Assembly: GCA_011109175.1 (NCBI GenBank)
Contig: RDEW01000010.1
Span: 877,426 to 941,425 of the forward strand
DNA length: 64,000 nt
Reading direction: 5' to 3'
Origin: Dicyema japonicum
Lineage: Eukaryota > Dicyemida > Rhombozoa > Dicyemidae
Each line of letters opens with the position of its first letter. The first letter of the stretch is position 1. A program made the translations under genes and the position numbers. The notes under the pieces were generated by a model, which saw only the letters and a list, made by a program, of their open reading frames with translations, ran no database searches and was not told the origin of the DNA. Below are positions 21,368-32,593 of the stretch, in pieces.

Positions 21368-22050
21368 AGATCTCCTAATGGCATCAGAAAGACTACAAGA
21401 ATACCTTCACAGGATTCAAATTTGGCTAAATTATAACCGGCTTGATATATCGATTGAAAAATCTTCTTCGTCCTTATTCACCTCAGAGAAACGACTTGGA
21501 CAAATGACAGTGGATATATTTATCAACCAGACAAAAATACATTTCACGAAGAAACTGAAAATCTTGGGGATCACCTTCGACACAAACATTTCCTTTTCAT
21601 CTCATATCTACGGGATGTCAAGAAGCTGCTCAAGAATTCTAGGGATAATCAAATCTATTTTTGGTGACATTAAGACCTTCTTCAAGCATTGAAATTATTG
21701 TACAAACAATTAATTGAGCGATCTGTCAGCTATGCCTTTGTGTCATAGAGAATCAATCTCTCCTGGACAAACAAACAAACAATCAGCGACATTCAGTCAT
21801 TGACATACACTACTATTAGTAATCTCGGGAACTAATTCCCTCATCACTTGAAGACCTTATCTCACAAAATGAAAGGGATTTGCTTCCCTGCGCAGTCAGT
21901 GCAACTCCCAGCAGTAACACGGCCATGAGGTGTTTTATGAGAAGTGTATACATCACCCCTCTCCAATTTCTTTCCCAAATAATCCGGCCTACATAGAAGT
22001 TGCATTGGATCCTAGAAGGCTCACAAGGAGAGAATGAGAAATTTGATAGA
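21368..22050 (+). pseudogene. Family 2 LINE RT fragment, downstream half
   Basis: Continues from 18302 after the RTE insertion: ASERLQEYLHRIQIWLNYN, DISIEKSSSSLFTSEKR, then KKLKILGITFDTNISFSSHI, the family 2 thumb signature, open to a stop near 21692. Beyond that only weak, frame-broken similarity continues. It is nearly identical over 21380-21640 to the copy at 36960-37200. Confidence 0.75.
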
Positions 22051-22448
22051 GGCCTTCGAGATCACTTAATTAATTTAGTAATTAAATTAACTATTGGTGT
22101 TCTTGGGTAAGTAATAATGCAAACATGGCCACGTGATGCTATGTGGATAGTTTGTCAAAAATTATTTTCCATCCTTTCCGATTGCGTCATTGGATCCACC
22201 TAACTGAGGAGACGCTCGCCTGACCGGCATCAAAAGGAATCAACTATTCTTCCCCGGAGGACAATGCCGTTACCTGGAGACAAGTTCTGGTGAACGAGTC
22301 GGGATCAAGGAGTTAGTTAGTTTAGTTCCCTTGGTCTTTGAATAAATTTAATTTAATTGAGGAATAGCGATATAAGAAAATTTTAATTGAATCTAAAATA
22401 ATATTTTTTTATTAACATTTAAATTTAAATAAATAATTAGCTTATCAA
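22051..22448. other. Unassigned upstream flank of the RagC-like gene
   Basis: No coding or repeat signal recognised. The last 80 bases are A/T only with TTTAAATAAATAA about 25 nt before the ATG at 22449, a possible weak TATA-like element. Confidence 0.4.
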
Positions 22449-23643
22449 ATGTCGTATAAAGTTATTGTTGCCGAAGAAAATATGTCAGAACATGGGGATA
22501 TAACTCCTGAAGATCACTGGTTTAACTTCTCAGACATTCCAAAAATCGTTGTTATTGGTGACCACGGGTATTCTACTTTTTTGAAACCTAGTTGTTGGAA
22601 AAACATCCTTTATTAATTACTTTCTAAAGAGAAGTGGAAGCAGGCCGACCAGGTCAGTTAAAGCTTTCGGTATTTTTGTGGCTTGTTATAAACAGATTTG
22701 TCAAAATATTCTTTTTTCAACCTCCAAATAGTGGACACCCCTGGACTGGACATTATGAGGTGGATCGATGTTAGCGAAGATAGTAAAAATTTCCGAAAAT
22801 TGGTGAAAAATTGCCTGAATCTGATCTGCCTTATCGACATCCATGTAATAGAGACATTTATTCCAGTATCAACTCCCTGGGACCATTGTCCCTCTGGCAG
22901 AGTTTATCAATTTGACCGTGAAGCTGGAACCTAATGTGAACATCACGATAATTCACCACAAACATGACCTTTTATACATAAACTCATACGAAGAGAGTCT
23001 GGGTCACATAAAGTCCTGCGTGGACTCGTGTCTCCAGATCCCTTCCCATAAAAGTCGTGAAATACTGTTTGATCCCTTTTCATGCTAGATACACATGCAC
23101 CAGTACCACAGATTTATCAATTATCGTAAACTTTACTCACATTTTGAGTCCCCACGTGCGCGTTCATCACGACCTGAGGAAGCTACTAACAGAGTTCATC
23201 ACGGTATCCTGTTATTGTAATAATTAGAGGTCGAACCTAGAAAAGGGGTTCATTTTGGACAAGTTCACTAAGACATTGATTCTGTCGGAACCTAGTAATT
23301 TCGTAATCAAAGACTGCGAGATGTGCTGCCGCATAGCTGGACTCTCTGGGATAATGAGCAGTTCCGTGGAGTTGTAGATTTTAATTTCAAGTAGGAGAAA
23401 TTTTGAGCCCACCCCTATATCCTCCATCTTCGAATTCAACCATTGCATCTTTTGTTACAGGGAACTCACCCCCGATCTAGTTTTGATGTACCAGACCAAT
23501 CTGTACAAGGAAGGTGGATCATTGAATGACTTTTAGGGAGTTGTGAGCATAATTTTAACTGTCTGAAGGAACTGGTAGTCAAATTGCTTAAATGCTTCAC
23601 TGTGTATGGTGGGACCATTATGAATGAAAAACATTCTCTCTGA
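22449..23643 (+). CDS. RRAGC-like: RagC/RagD-type GTPase (Gtr2-like), seven ultrashort introns
   Basis: Small GTPase of the Rag family, which signals amino-acid sufficiency to TORC1 on lysosomes. Visible in order: IPKIVVIGDH, GKTSFINYF (P-loop), FNLQIVDTPGLD (switch II DxxG, as FQIWDFPG in RagC), LICLIDIH, NITIIHHKHDLL (the HKxD guanine-specificity motif), YTCTSTTDLSI, then the Rag-specific C-terminal domain: LEKGFILDKFTKTLIL, KDCEMCCRIAG and EHNFNCLKELV. Introns: 22568-22591, 22670-22695, 22845-22866, 23067-23088, 23204-23227, 23374-23394 and 23514-23536 (21-26 nt, all GT-AG). Spliced length is about 343 residues, a little shorter than animal RagC. The first intron leaves the P-loop one base out of frame; see findings. 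Identification rests on the C-terminal domain. Confidence 0.85.
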
Positions 23644-23899
23644 TTATTATTTTAAAATCATTTACTTTACAAGATATTACATTTTTCTAACAATTTCTGT
23701 ATTATTATTTAAAGTGCTCGATAATTAACATTATAATTACAGTTAGCTATCTGTTGAAGGAGCAATGAGAACTTAGATCCAGTTAGTTGTGTTGAAAAGG
23801 ACTCTCGAAAGCATGCTAATAACACGAACATGGGATGAAGGTTTCTGATAAAGAGTACACCTATGCTACCTGTTAACTTGAGGTACTGGAATGCTGTGA

Positions 23900-24036
23900 A
23901 AACATTTCAGTAGACTCTAACAGAGATATTTCGACTGACTCTGATTTATACATAAATACTCGGCTCACTACTAGGTGACACCAAGGATATTTATCAAAGG
24001 AAAACTGGCTACCATATACTTCAAAAAATGTACAAC
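23900..24036 (+). pseudogene. RTE-like LINE fragment
   Basis: The + strand reads LGSLLGDTKDIYQRKTGYHILQKM, matching the family 1 post-RT stretch LGSLLGDAEDVLRRKTLANAA. It abuts, head to head, the minus-strand RTE piece that begins at 24065. Both pieces contain the same protein region, so they are separate insertions and not a single inverted one. Confidence 0.6.
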
Positions 24037-24064
24037 ATCTAGATAAGAAGCATGGATCACTGAA

Positions 24065-25215
24065 ATTTTGTCAGACTGTACGTATATCGGATCCAACCTT
24101 CAGGAAGTGTCCAAAAAGTCTCCAACGAGAGCTAATGATCTCGTGGCTTAATGGTGTACAGTCACACTTATTGTACAGTCCATTCAGCGAGATCTTGGAT
24201 GGCCAGGACATTCCAGTTATGTTTCTTAGATGATTCCTGTGAAATGAGTCTAGCCTCTCCAATTCCTCTTTAGAGGTGGCCCAGGTCCCAGAGTTGTATA
24301 GTAGGATTGGTTTGATAAAGGTGTCGTATAACATAATCCTTTGTTTTATGTTATACCCTTTCCGTTTTAGCCAAAGATTTTTCAGCTTTTGTAATGCCGC
24401 ATTTGCCAATGTTTTTCTCCGTATGATGTCTTCGCTATCTCCTAGTAGAGAGCCAAGTTTCTTTATGTGTCTCCATTTTTCTTCAAGTGAATTGTTCATT
24501 CGTCTTATTTCTGTCTGTTCTGTTTTTTTCCTGTTCACGGTGAGAAATCATTTCCCAAGTATATCTGGTGCTTTTTCTAGTACATGCTCCAGGAGTTTTT
24601 TGTCTTCAGAAATTAGGTCGACATCATCAGCATAAATCACCTTCTATTTTTCCTTGGTATAATGGTCTCAGTTCCCTCATAGCAGCCTCCAAGTATATTG
24701 TGAATAGTAGCGGAGAAAGGGAGTCTCCTTGATGAGTGCCTGTGTTTGTTTCAAATTTTCTTGAGTAGGTTTTTTCAACTCTCACAAGGAGCTCTGTGTT
24801 AGATAGAAGGATTTGAATCATTCTTAGATTCGATTCGTCAAGAAACCCTTCCAGCACTGTCATCTATTTGTTCCTGTTAATTGAGTCAAAGGCTTTTGAT
24901 AGATCTATTCCCAAAATGTGGGTGGCATTGCAATATCTTTAATGTGTCGCACATCTCCATATGTGACTCCAGACTGCATCAGCTGTTGATCTTCCTTCTC
25001 TAAACCCACTTTGACTTTCGGGTAGGTATTCATAGGCGGGTCCTTTATTCGTTCCAATACAATGTTAGCTAAGACTTTCCGTAGAGAATTTGATAATATA
25101 TAGGTCGTAAGTTTTCAACCGGTCTTTTGGATTTATTGGGTTTTTGTATAGGTATTAGTAATCCCGTTCCCAGGGGCAAAGTTGAGTTAGTTAAAACATT
25201 TCATTTAGTAATGTA
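24065..25215 (-). pseudogene. RTE-like LINE middle fragment
   Basis: The minus strand reads THQGDSLSPLLFTIYLEAAM (24627-24863) then LGSLLGDSEDIIRRKTLANA, LYNSGTWATSKEELERLDSF and SRWRLFGHFLKV (24071-24538). Fingers motifs extend to about 25215. YADD lies at a frameshift near 24630. The 3' end is missing after GHFLKV, and the 5' end is lost where a hAT remnant begins. Confidence 0.78.
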
Positions 25216-25225
25216 GCGATTCGAA

Positions 25226-25644
25226 TCAATATCAAGCTGTAAATATTTAATTTTTAACGTTTTGTCACTTGAAACTTGAAAAAAACGCACGTTTTTCTTC
25301 CTCTTTTAATGATAGCTCGTTTCTAGTTATTTCGTACTCAGCAAAAGGATTCCTCACCCAATCATAGAGTTCAACTGACATGGGTGAAAAAAAATTATTC
25401 GCACATGTAAATGGTGACTCCAAATGGTCTACAATTTGTGGAACAATTTCTTTCTTGCAAATGAGGGAATACTTCCAAGTTTCCATTCGTGATATGTCGT
25501 TTCCATATTTGTAGTTTTTTTCAAAAAAAAGCAGCTATTTTGTCCACCCAACTCAATAGATTTTCATTTCTTCCTTGCATGCTGCTATTGAGAACATTGA
25601 GTAAATGAAAAATTTCCGAGGGTTCCACGGAACCCAGGTTGGGA
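25226..25644 (-). pseudogene. hAT (ZBED5-like) transposon remnant with one terminal repeat
   Basis: A minus-strand frame (25265-25486) has DWVRNPFAEYEITRNELSLKEEEK, the W(I/V)R(D/N)PF...L.L.EEE pattern of ZBED5/SCAND3-type hAT transposases. At 25610-25644 the minus-strand end CAGTGTTTCCCAACCTGGG is a classic hAT terminus. The other end and most of the transposase are missing; the element is cut by a LINE at each side. Confidence 0.65.
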
Positions 25645-25654
25645 AACACTGGTC

Positions 25655-27975
25655 TAATTATTATTATTATTTAAGCCAAAGAAACACCGTCTTAACCAAT
25701 AACTAATATTCAGGTGATCCCGGCATCTCTCAATAATCGGGCCATTTTTTCTCGATGCTCCGACTGTGATCCCACGCATTTTCTATACGGACGGGGTCTT
25801 TTTCCTTTTCTTCTGAAATTGCCTCCAGTTGCCTCTATGATAGACTCGAGTGCTCTGGGGGCAATTTCTTTATCTGTATATTTTTCTAGTAACTTTTTTG
25901 CTCTTGACTGGATATCTTGAATTTTTGTTAGGTTCGTTGCCGACAGGTTAGATCCCCATGCAGCACATGCATAGCCTATTGTTGGCTCGACATACTGCTT
26001 GTAGAGGGTCCCGATACCTGGCGGATAAATTCCTCCACAGTTCCAAAGGAAGGCCTTTACAAAATTGATCTTCTTTGCACAGGTTGATATGATAGATTCC
26101 ACATGGGCTGAGAAGCAGAGGAAAGTATCAAAAGTTACTCCCAGTATCTTCTGCGTTTTCTTTTGTGGTATAGGTACTCCATTTAACGTGACATCAATTG
26201 TTTGCGTTCCCATCTTTCTATTCTTAGTAAATAGAGTGACTGCTGACTTTTCGGAACATGCATTTAATCGATTCTCGCACAACCATCCAAATATGTTATT
26301 TAGTATTCCTTGTAGTCTTTCCTTAGCATGTTCGACGTTTACGTCTCTAGATGCGACAACTATGTCATCGGCATAGGAAAGTAGTATGTCATTATTATTC
26401 ATAGGTACGGGGAGATCACTCAAAAACAAATTAAAAAGGATTGGTGACAGAGGAGATCCTTGGGGTACACCATTGGGTAATAATCCCGATCTGGAACTCT
26501 TGTTTCCGACGGATACTTTCCCTCGGCGTCCACTTACGAAATTTGCTAACCATAACTTTAATGGTGCATCAATTTTTGTCAAAAATATTTTTCGTATGAG
26601 GATCTTCCTTGGGACAGAGTCGAAAGCTTTTTGAATATCGATCGTACATATGACCGATTTTTCCTGTTTTGGCTTGTTCTTGTGTCCTTCAGTTATGAAC
26701 TTCATTAATGTTGTTAGGAAGGAGGTTGTTGATAATCCTTCCTTGAAGCCATGTTGGAATGTACTATGTGGGAGAAAAGGGCGAATAACTTTTAGGACCA
26801 GTTTCTCCAGGATCCTCGACAAAACACATATAAGGGAAACTGGTCTGTAAGAGCCGGGATCGTTCTTCGGTCTTCCCGGCTTCAATATTGGTCGAATTTT
26901 TGATAGTTTCCACAAAGTCGGTATGGTATTTCTGTTCAGCGATGTGTTGTAGATGTTTGTTAATGCATTTATTGATGCTGGGCCCAAGTGTTTCAGCAGA
27001 ATAAGAGGAATTCCGTCTGGGCCACATGAGTTTGTTTTTTTCTGATTTGATATTGCTTTGGATACATCTTTCGGGAGAAAATAAATCAGCGGGGCAAATT
27101 TGGATGGCTTTCTCTTTATTTTCGTTTGTGTTAATCTTTTTATAAGGAATGTGACTGATTCGAATACAATGTTTCATATATTTATTCAGATTGAGCTGGC
27201 ATTGTTCTTTGTTATCTTCGTATTCTGGGTTCTTCAGACGCCTCAACATCTTCCACATGTTGGAAATTGAGGTCTGGTTATTCATGGCAGCAGAGATTCG
27301 CCTGAGTTTCTTCCTTTGGGTGTTGTTTGTGCTTTTCGTGATAAGAATGTTTAGTGACCTGATTCGATTAATAACCTCTCGTGAACGATGTATCATTTTC
27401 TTAAGGTTGTTTCTTTCCATAATTATTTTCCTTGTTTTTGAGTCGTATTTCAATTTTTCGTTTTTTATATATGCTTTTCTGATAAAAATATTTCTTCCGT
27501 CAATGATTATTTTGTTGAAATAGTATATAGCTTTGTCTATGGAGGAGAAATTTTCAGATTGGAAATGTTCCAGTTTTGAATCAACGAAATTTGTAAAGCC
27601 AGTCCAATTTGCATTTTTGTAATCATAGAAATGAATAGGCTTCGGTACAAAGCGTGGCTCGCAGTTCAGCTTCATTAACATTGAATGGTGGTCGCTCCGG
27701 AGGTCATAACGGACCGTCCAATTAATGATCGTGGAAAGACGAGGTGAGCAGACGGATAAGTCCGGAGATGTCACCATGTCCTTCGTGTTGTATGGTGTCC
27801 TAGTGTTCTTTATCGGGTTGTTGATGACTATTAAGTTTTGAATTTGGGATAGTAGCAGGTTTCCTCTGTTATCAGCGGATTGGTAGCGGAACCAAGAAGG
27901 GTGCTTCGCATTAAGGTCTCCACATAAAAGCAATAGATGACCGACACTTTCATGCAACAAAATCAATATATGATA
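25655..27975 (-). mobile_element. Family 2 LINE (CR1/Jockey-like), best-preserved EN-RT, 5'-truncated
   Basis: Two long minus-strand frames. 26764-27966 starts inside the endonuclease (LLCGDLNAKHPSWFRYQS; later YDLRSDHHSMLMKL) and runs through the linker. 25710-26987 holds the RT: PILKPGRPKNDPGSYRPVSL, TIDIQKAFDSVPR, GVPQGSPLSPILFNLFLSD, LLSYADDIVVASRD, KKTQKILGVTFDTFLCFSAH and the C-terminus EKMARLLRDAGIT. The two frames overlap with a frameshift near 26900. The 3' end is an AAT microsatellite at 25655-25672, next to the hAT terminus. The N-terminal endonuclease and any ORF1 are missing. Confidence 0.88.
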
Positions 27976-28836
27976 ATTTTCTATTTAAAAATTAAATATT
28001 TAATTTTTATTTGCCAATATCTATCCTGAGGAAAAATCCACTTTTCCAGTAAAAAATTAATAGGTTAATGCATTAACCCCTATATCAAGCAATAGCAAAC
28101 TATAACAACAGAAATAGAGCCCGTAGAGTCAATCCTTCTACTGAAGGTACAGATATATTTTGCCGACTTTCCTTATCAGTTTTTATCTATTCACCAGAGG
28201 ATGCTAACCTTGGAGACCTGCTGCGGTAATTGATACGGTCCAAGTGACTGTTAAACTGTTACAGGCGTTTTATGAAACGACAGACATGCATCGGACACGG
28301 CAGAAACTGCTATGCTTTGCGTATAAGGTCTCTATGACCAACAACTTCTCTTTTTCTGGCTAAACCATTTCTAGAGAAATCGACCTTTTAAAAGAAAAGA
28401 TAACTCTTCCCGAAATGCCTACTGTCTTAGACTGTAACTAAAGCGTCACTGCATAAACAGCCAGCTCAGGTTCGGGAATATTAACCCCATTTTCTTTTGC
28501 ACTTTGGCTAAAACAGCCATTTCAGATGACTTTTCAACGTGCTTAGAACCAACTCATATCCAACTAATGTTCACATGCAACTCTTCTCCACATAGGCTCT
28601 CAAATTCCCATTTAAGTAATTGCTACTACCACCAAGATCTGCACTAGAAACTAGCTCCACAAGTACTCACATGCATGGCTTCTGCGCTACCTCCACGCTC
28701 TCCTACTAGTTGTGGCCTATCTTTAGTAAGTAAAACTTATCTTGCCACAACGGTCCGGTATAAATCAGACGCTACAACGCCATCCATTTTCAAGGCCAGT
28801 TAATTTGACTGGTGAGTTATTGCACACTCCTTAGAG

Positions 28837-29792
28837 CAGAGGTTGTCAAACGGTGTGCCGCGGCACACTAAGTGTGCCGCAAGACAATTTCTAGTGTGCC
28901 GCCTTCCAAATACAAATTTGAATAAATTTATATACATTTTTGACCTAATTAATTTAAAAAGATAAACGAATTAAAATAATTACTAAAATTAAAATAATCA
29001 TTTTTTTATTATACATTAAATGACATTTACATTGGTTAACCATTGTTTATTAATTTTTTAATAACGTGCGCATCAACGTGCTTATGGGTAAATCAGTCCG
29101 TCGTTCTTATAAAGATTCTTATTTGTCATTTGGATGTATATGCAAAATAAAAATAAACTACCTCAATGTCTAATTTGCATGGATTTTTTGGCAAGTGATG
29201 CTATGGTTCCTAGCAAACTAAAGAGACATTTTACTTCCAAGCATCCGGACTATTCCGAAAAATCTGTCGATTATTTTATCCATTTGAAAAAAACAACTTA
29301 AGTATTATTTGGTTTTTACTATGAATCGTAGATCTAGTCAAATGATGTTCAGTGAAACTTTTTTAAACACAAAGGAATCATTGAAATGTTCATACCTGAT
29401 TTCAGAAGTGATAGCAAAACAACTAAAACCTCACAATATTGGCGAAAACTTGATAATCCCTGCTTGTCGTATTATTGCTCGGACTATGTTTGGTCATAAA
29501 TATGAACAAAAAATAATGAAGATACCTTTGTCAGATAATACTGTTTCTCGTCGGATTTGTGCTGAAATGCGAGTGCCTTTGGTATCCATTCGACCTGATA
29601 TTGATGATATATGCAAAAACAATAATAATTAAGAATTTATTTTTTATTAATAAAAATTTGGGCATTAAATTACCAATTTTTGTACTTAGTTTTAAACATC
29701 TTAAAAAATTAATTTTTTTATTTTTTATGTGTGCCGTGGATTATTTTTTTTACGATTAGTGTGCCGCGAGAATTATTTTTTGAAAAGCTCTG
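28837..29792 (+). mobile_element. hAT transposon inserted in the 28S rRNA fragment, perfect 8-bp duplication
   Basis: The ends are CAGAGGTTGTCAAACGGTGTGCCG and, inverted, CAGAGCTTTTCAAA. The 8-bp duplication CCTTAGAG sits at 28829-28836 and 29793-29800; taking out the element and one copy restores the conserved rRNA stretch. GTGTGCCGCGG and GTGTGCCGCGA motifs repeat near both ends. 956 bp: an internally deleted derivative that keeps only the N-terminal part of the transposase. Confidence 0.92.
29140..29632 (+). pseudogene. ZBED5/FAM200-like hAT transposase, N-terminal part
   Basis: 29140-29301 encodes a BED zinc finger: CLICMDFLASDAMVPSKLKR followed by HFTSKHPDY (C-x2-C...H-x4-H). A stop then a frame change leads to 29309-29632, MMFSETFLNTKESLKCSYLI, KPHNIGENLIIPACRIIART and PLSDNTVSRRICAEM, the signature of ZBED5/FAM200 hAT proteins. 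The catalytic region is absent. The element would depend on another copy for movement. Confidence 0.82.
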
Positions 29793-30754
29793 CCTTAGAG
29801 GCTTCCAACTACTAAGGCTAGCTTCCTGTTGTCATAATCAACTGATATTTTTTATGGTATCCTGTGTGCGTCTAGTCAAGCACCTTAACCAGGCGTTTGG
29901 TTCATCCCACAGCGCCAGTCATGATTACCATAATTGGCCCACTTGGCACCCTTATTTACGTATGACTACACTCAAGTTAGTCACACTTCTCACACGTTTA
30001 AAGTTTGAGAATAGTTTGTACCCGTATAAGCACAAATCCTCTAATCATTCGCTGTAACATATGAAACTAGTCGCCAGCTATCCTGAGAGAAATTTCGGAG
30101 AGAACCAGCTACTAGATGGCTCTATTAGTATTTCGCCCCTATACCCAGCTTCGACAATCGATTTGACGTCAGAATCGCGATAGACCTCCACCAGTGTTTT
30201 CCACTAGATCATCTTAACCAGGTATAGTTTCGCGCATCTTTCGGGTTTTAACGAACTGGCTATCACTCCCTCTACAACCGTAGAATCAAAAAGGAGTGTA
30301 TGTTACCGACTATATCGTCACATCTAATCACTTCCATTGCACCGCATGGAATAACTCCATTAGACTTGCTAGTACGGTAATCTCCTTGGTCCGTGTTTCA
30401 AGACGGGTCGGATAGAACACCCTTGCATGCAAATCAAGCAAATACCAATCCTCAGTGCTTACAAGTTGGTTATAAACTGCAGTTCGATTTCATTAAAGAG
30501 CGAATTAATACTTTTCCAGTTCCTTAAAAGTTTGGAAAAACAGTCGACTGTGTGTTTGCGAAGGTCAGGGATTCTGCGAATAATAAAAACAAAAAAGTGG
30601 CACTTGGCTACAATCGCAGGATTTCTTGCCTCTAAATATGCAATTGCCGACAGGGAAAACATGGATATTAAGTCCTCAAGGACACACAGAAAAAATATTT
30701 ATTAAATAAAATTTATTGCAGAACACTACACTCAATTATGTTCAAATGTATTGA

Positions 30755-31335
30755 TGAAACAAATGTCAACCTATATACTTCCTAGGAATGGTTATCCAAA
30801 GGAAATAACGGCCCACAGACCGAAGCATTGTACTGTCTTTTGCAAGATAGGAATTTGTTTTTTGCACACACGGGTCATTATGCAACCATTGTAAAAAATG
30901 CAAGAAAACTGTTGATCATTTGGTCACTCAGTGTGGTAAAATGCTAGTGATTATCTCCGAAGACATAATGAAGTGGTAAAGTACATTAATCTTCATCTTT
31001 GTAGAATTTATGGAATCAAAAGAAGCAGTAAATTGAAAGGACATTCGGTTCAGTCAATATTGACGAATCAAAATGTCGAAATTAGAGTTGACACGTCGAT
31101 TTGACAGAAACAAAGTCCAATACAATAAACCTGATATTATTGTTTATGACAAAACAAAGAAGGAAGTAACTTTAATTGAAGTGGGAATTACTTCAAAAGA
31201 TCGCCTAAAGCAAGTTGAAGTTGAGAAACTTCACAAATATTACTTGCTAGCAAATGAACTTTCGCTGCTCTATGAATGCAAGTGAAGATTATTCCAGTGG
31301 TTTTGACATGGGATGGAGTTGTCTCAATATGCTTA
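30755..31335 (+). pseudogene. RLE-type (R4/Dong-like) LINE 3' end: CCHC motif and PD-(D/E)XK endonuclease
   Basis: The + strand, across two frame changes, reads GPQTEALYCLLQDRNLF, then CNHCKKCKKTVDHLVTQC (the CCHC motif before the endonuclease), then DYLRRHNEVVKYINLHLC. At 31073-31285 comes NKPDIIVYDKTKKEVTLIEVG with LKQVEVEKLHKYYLLANEL. PD-x(12)-E is the restriction-like endonuclease core of R2/R4/Dong-group LINEs. The RT is not visible; 30427-30705 may be a decayed part of it. It borders the truncated 5' side of the 28S fragment. Confidence 0.7.
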
Positions 31336-31339
31336 GTTA

Positions 31340-32590
31340 GCTCTTAGAACACTCCGAGCGTAAATGAGACATAAAGTGAGAAGGACGTCACTACCTCAAT
31401 TGCTCAAATATGAAATGAAAAATTCAAATAACCCGACAATAAACAGCATGGCGGTGTTTGTTAGATGACACTAGTTTATACTTCCAATGACTTTCCCGTC
31501 GGGATCAAAATTGTCTAGACACCGTTGAGAGATCAAAGAACGTTGGGAAAACTGGTAAGTACCGCGTTACAGGCTTTACGAGCATGACCGACGACTGGTC
31601 AGTAGAAAATTCATGGAGGGAATGTAGAATCCTCTTGACAAGGGTGTCAACAATTAGAGACGAGAGATCTGCAGCTAGAGAAATGTCTACAGTGCTGCGA
31701 ATTTCAAGCTCTCCGAGTCTGACCAGCATTGTGACCTGCTCCGTGAGAATTCCTCAAATCGGACGTTGAAGATACGTTTCGATGTCGAACAGAAGATACC
31801 GTCAATGTGTGCGAGTTGATCGCATTGGGTGAAATAGGGAGCAGTCCTCAGGACATATGCAAGCCTCTGTATGTTGATGTTGTTCTATAGGAAGAATAAT
31901 GATGTATGCACATCAAGTAGATAGAAGCGGTCCAGAGTCTCTTCTAGTAACAGTCGTTTTTAGCGTATTGCTTTCCCCATTTCACTCATAATGATTGTGG
32001 ATCTGAAAAATATAAGGTCTTCGTCAGGCGTGGAAATGCTTCCAGGCTATAACTTCACGAAAGATTACAAAGCTTGTGAATACTTTTCTTCTGAAAGTCC
32101 ACAATTCTAGTGTTTGGATGTACTACAATTTAAGTATCAGCTTCTACAAGTCAGGATTATCACCTCCAAATCCTAGAAGACAGTATTTTGGGGTCCTCTT
32201 AAAACGTTCTCATAATTAGAGTTACTTGAGTTATCTGACAAAGAATATTGCTGAAGTGAAATGACGTGCGCAAATTTGCGGAATTAAGTATATTGTCCCT
32301 ATCAGACCTGGTGGACCTCTTAGATAGAAAGTCAATTAGAATTTTTCAATGAACACAATCGAACCTTTTATATTCGATGGGATCCATATTAGTCCACATA
32401 TGACGGACAGAAGGGAGGTGATTCAATAATTAAGAATGAAAATTGTGATTCACGGGAAGTAAAATTGACTTTTCCTTAACTAATAGATAAACCTGCCAAA
32501 ACATTTAGTCCAGTGCTCAAAAATAAAAAAAATTGATTCCTCAACTCTCGTATAAAAATTCACACCTACTATTAATTCCATATTATATTA
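31340..32590. other. Unassigned, probably decayed LINE sequence
   Basis: Minus-strand GAGGTAGTGACGTCC at 31385-31399 resembles the RTE 5' box. On the + strand RRQYFGVLLK and NIAEVK around 32170-32260 weakly resemble the family 2 thumb. Open frames at 31505-31769 show no domain. Nothing here is called as a gene. Confidence 0.35.
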
Positions 32591-32593
32591 TTA

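Larger units (their letters stand above)
28115..30420 (-). rRNA. 28S (LSU) rRNA internal fragment, split by a hAT insertion
   Basis: The minus strand carries universal LSU blocks in order: GACCCGTCTTGAAACACGG (about 30390), AACCCGAAAGATG, TGACGTCAAATCGATTGTCG, GGGTATAGGGGCGAAA, CCATCTAGTAGCTGGTTC, CTCAGGATAGCTGGCG, CTGGCGCTGTGGGATGAACC, GAGTGTGCAATAACTCACC (28808-28828), AATATTCCCGAACCTGAG, CCGCAGCAGGTCTCCAAGG and AAGGATTGACTCT (28130). About 1.34 kb of rRNA remains once the insertion at 28837-29792 is removed. The true 5' and 3' parts of the LSU are absent, so it is a dispersed fragment or rDNA pseudogene. Sequence is fast-evolving but animal-like. Confidence 0.9.

Noticed and set aside
22449-23643. 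Septin or Rab identity for the GTPase
   Set aside because: The first impression from the VDTPG motif. The C-terminal domain (LEKGFILDKF, CEMCCRIAG, EHNFNCLK) is specific to RagC/D.
23900-25215. A single RTE copy with a 5' inversion (twin priming)
   Set aside because: The + and - pieces both contain the LGSLLGD region, so they cannot come from one insertion.
28115-30420. R2-type insertion in the 28S fragment
   Set aside because: The conserved R2/R1 target region of 28S is not included in this fragment, and the inserted element has hAT ends and a BED-finger transposase, not a LINE.
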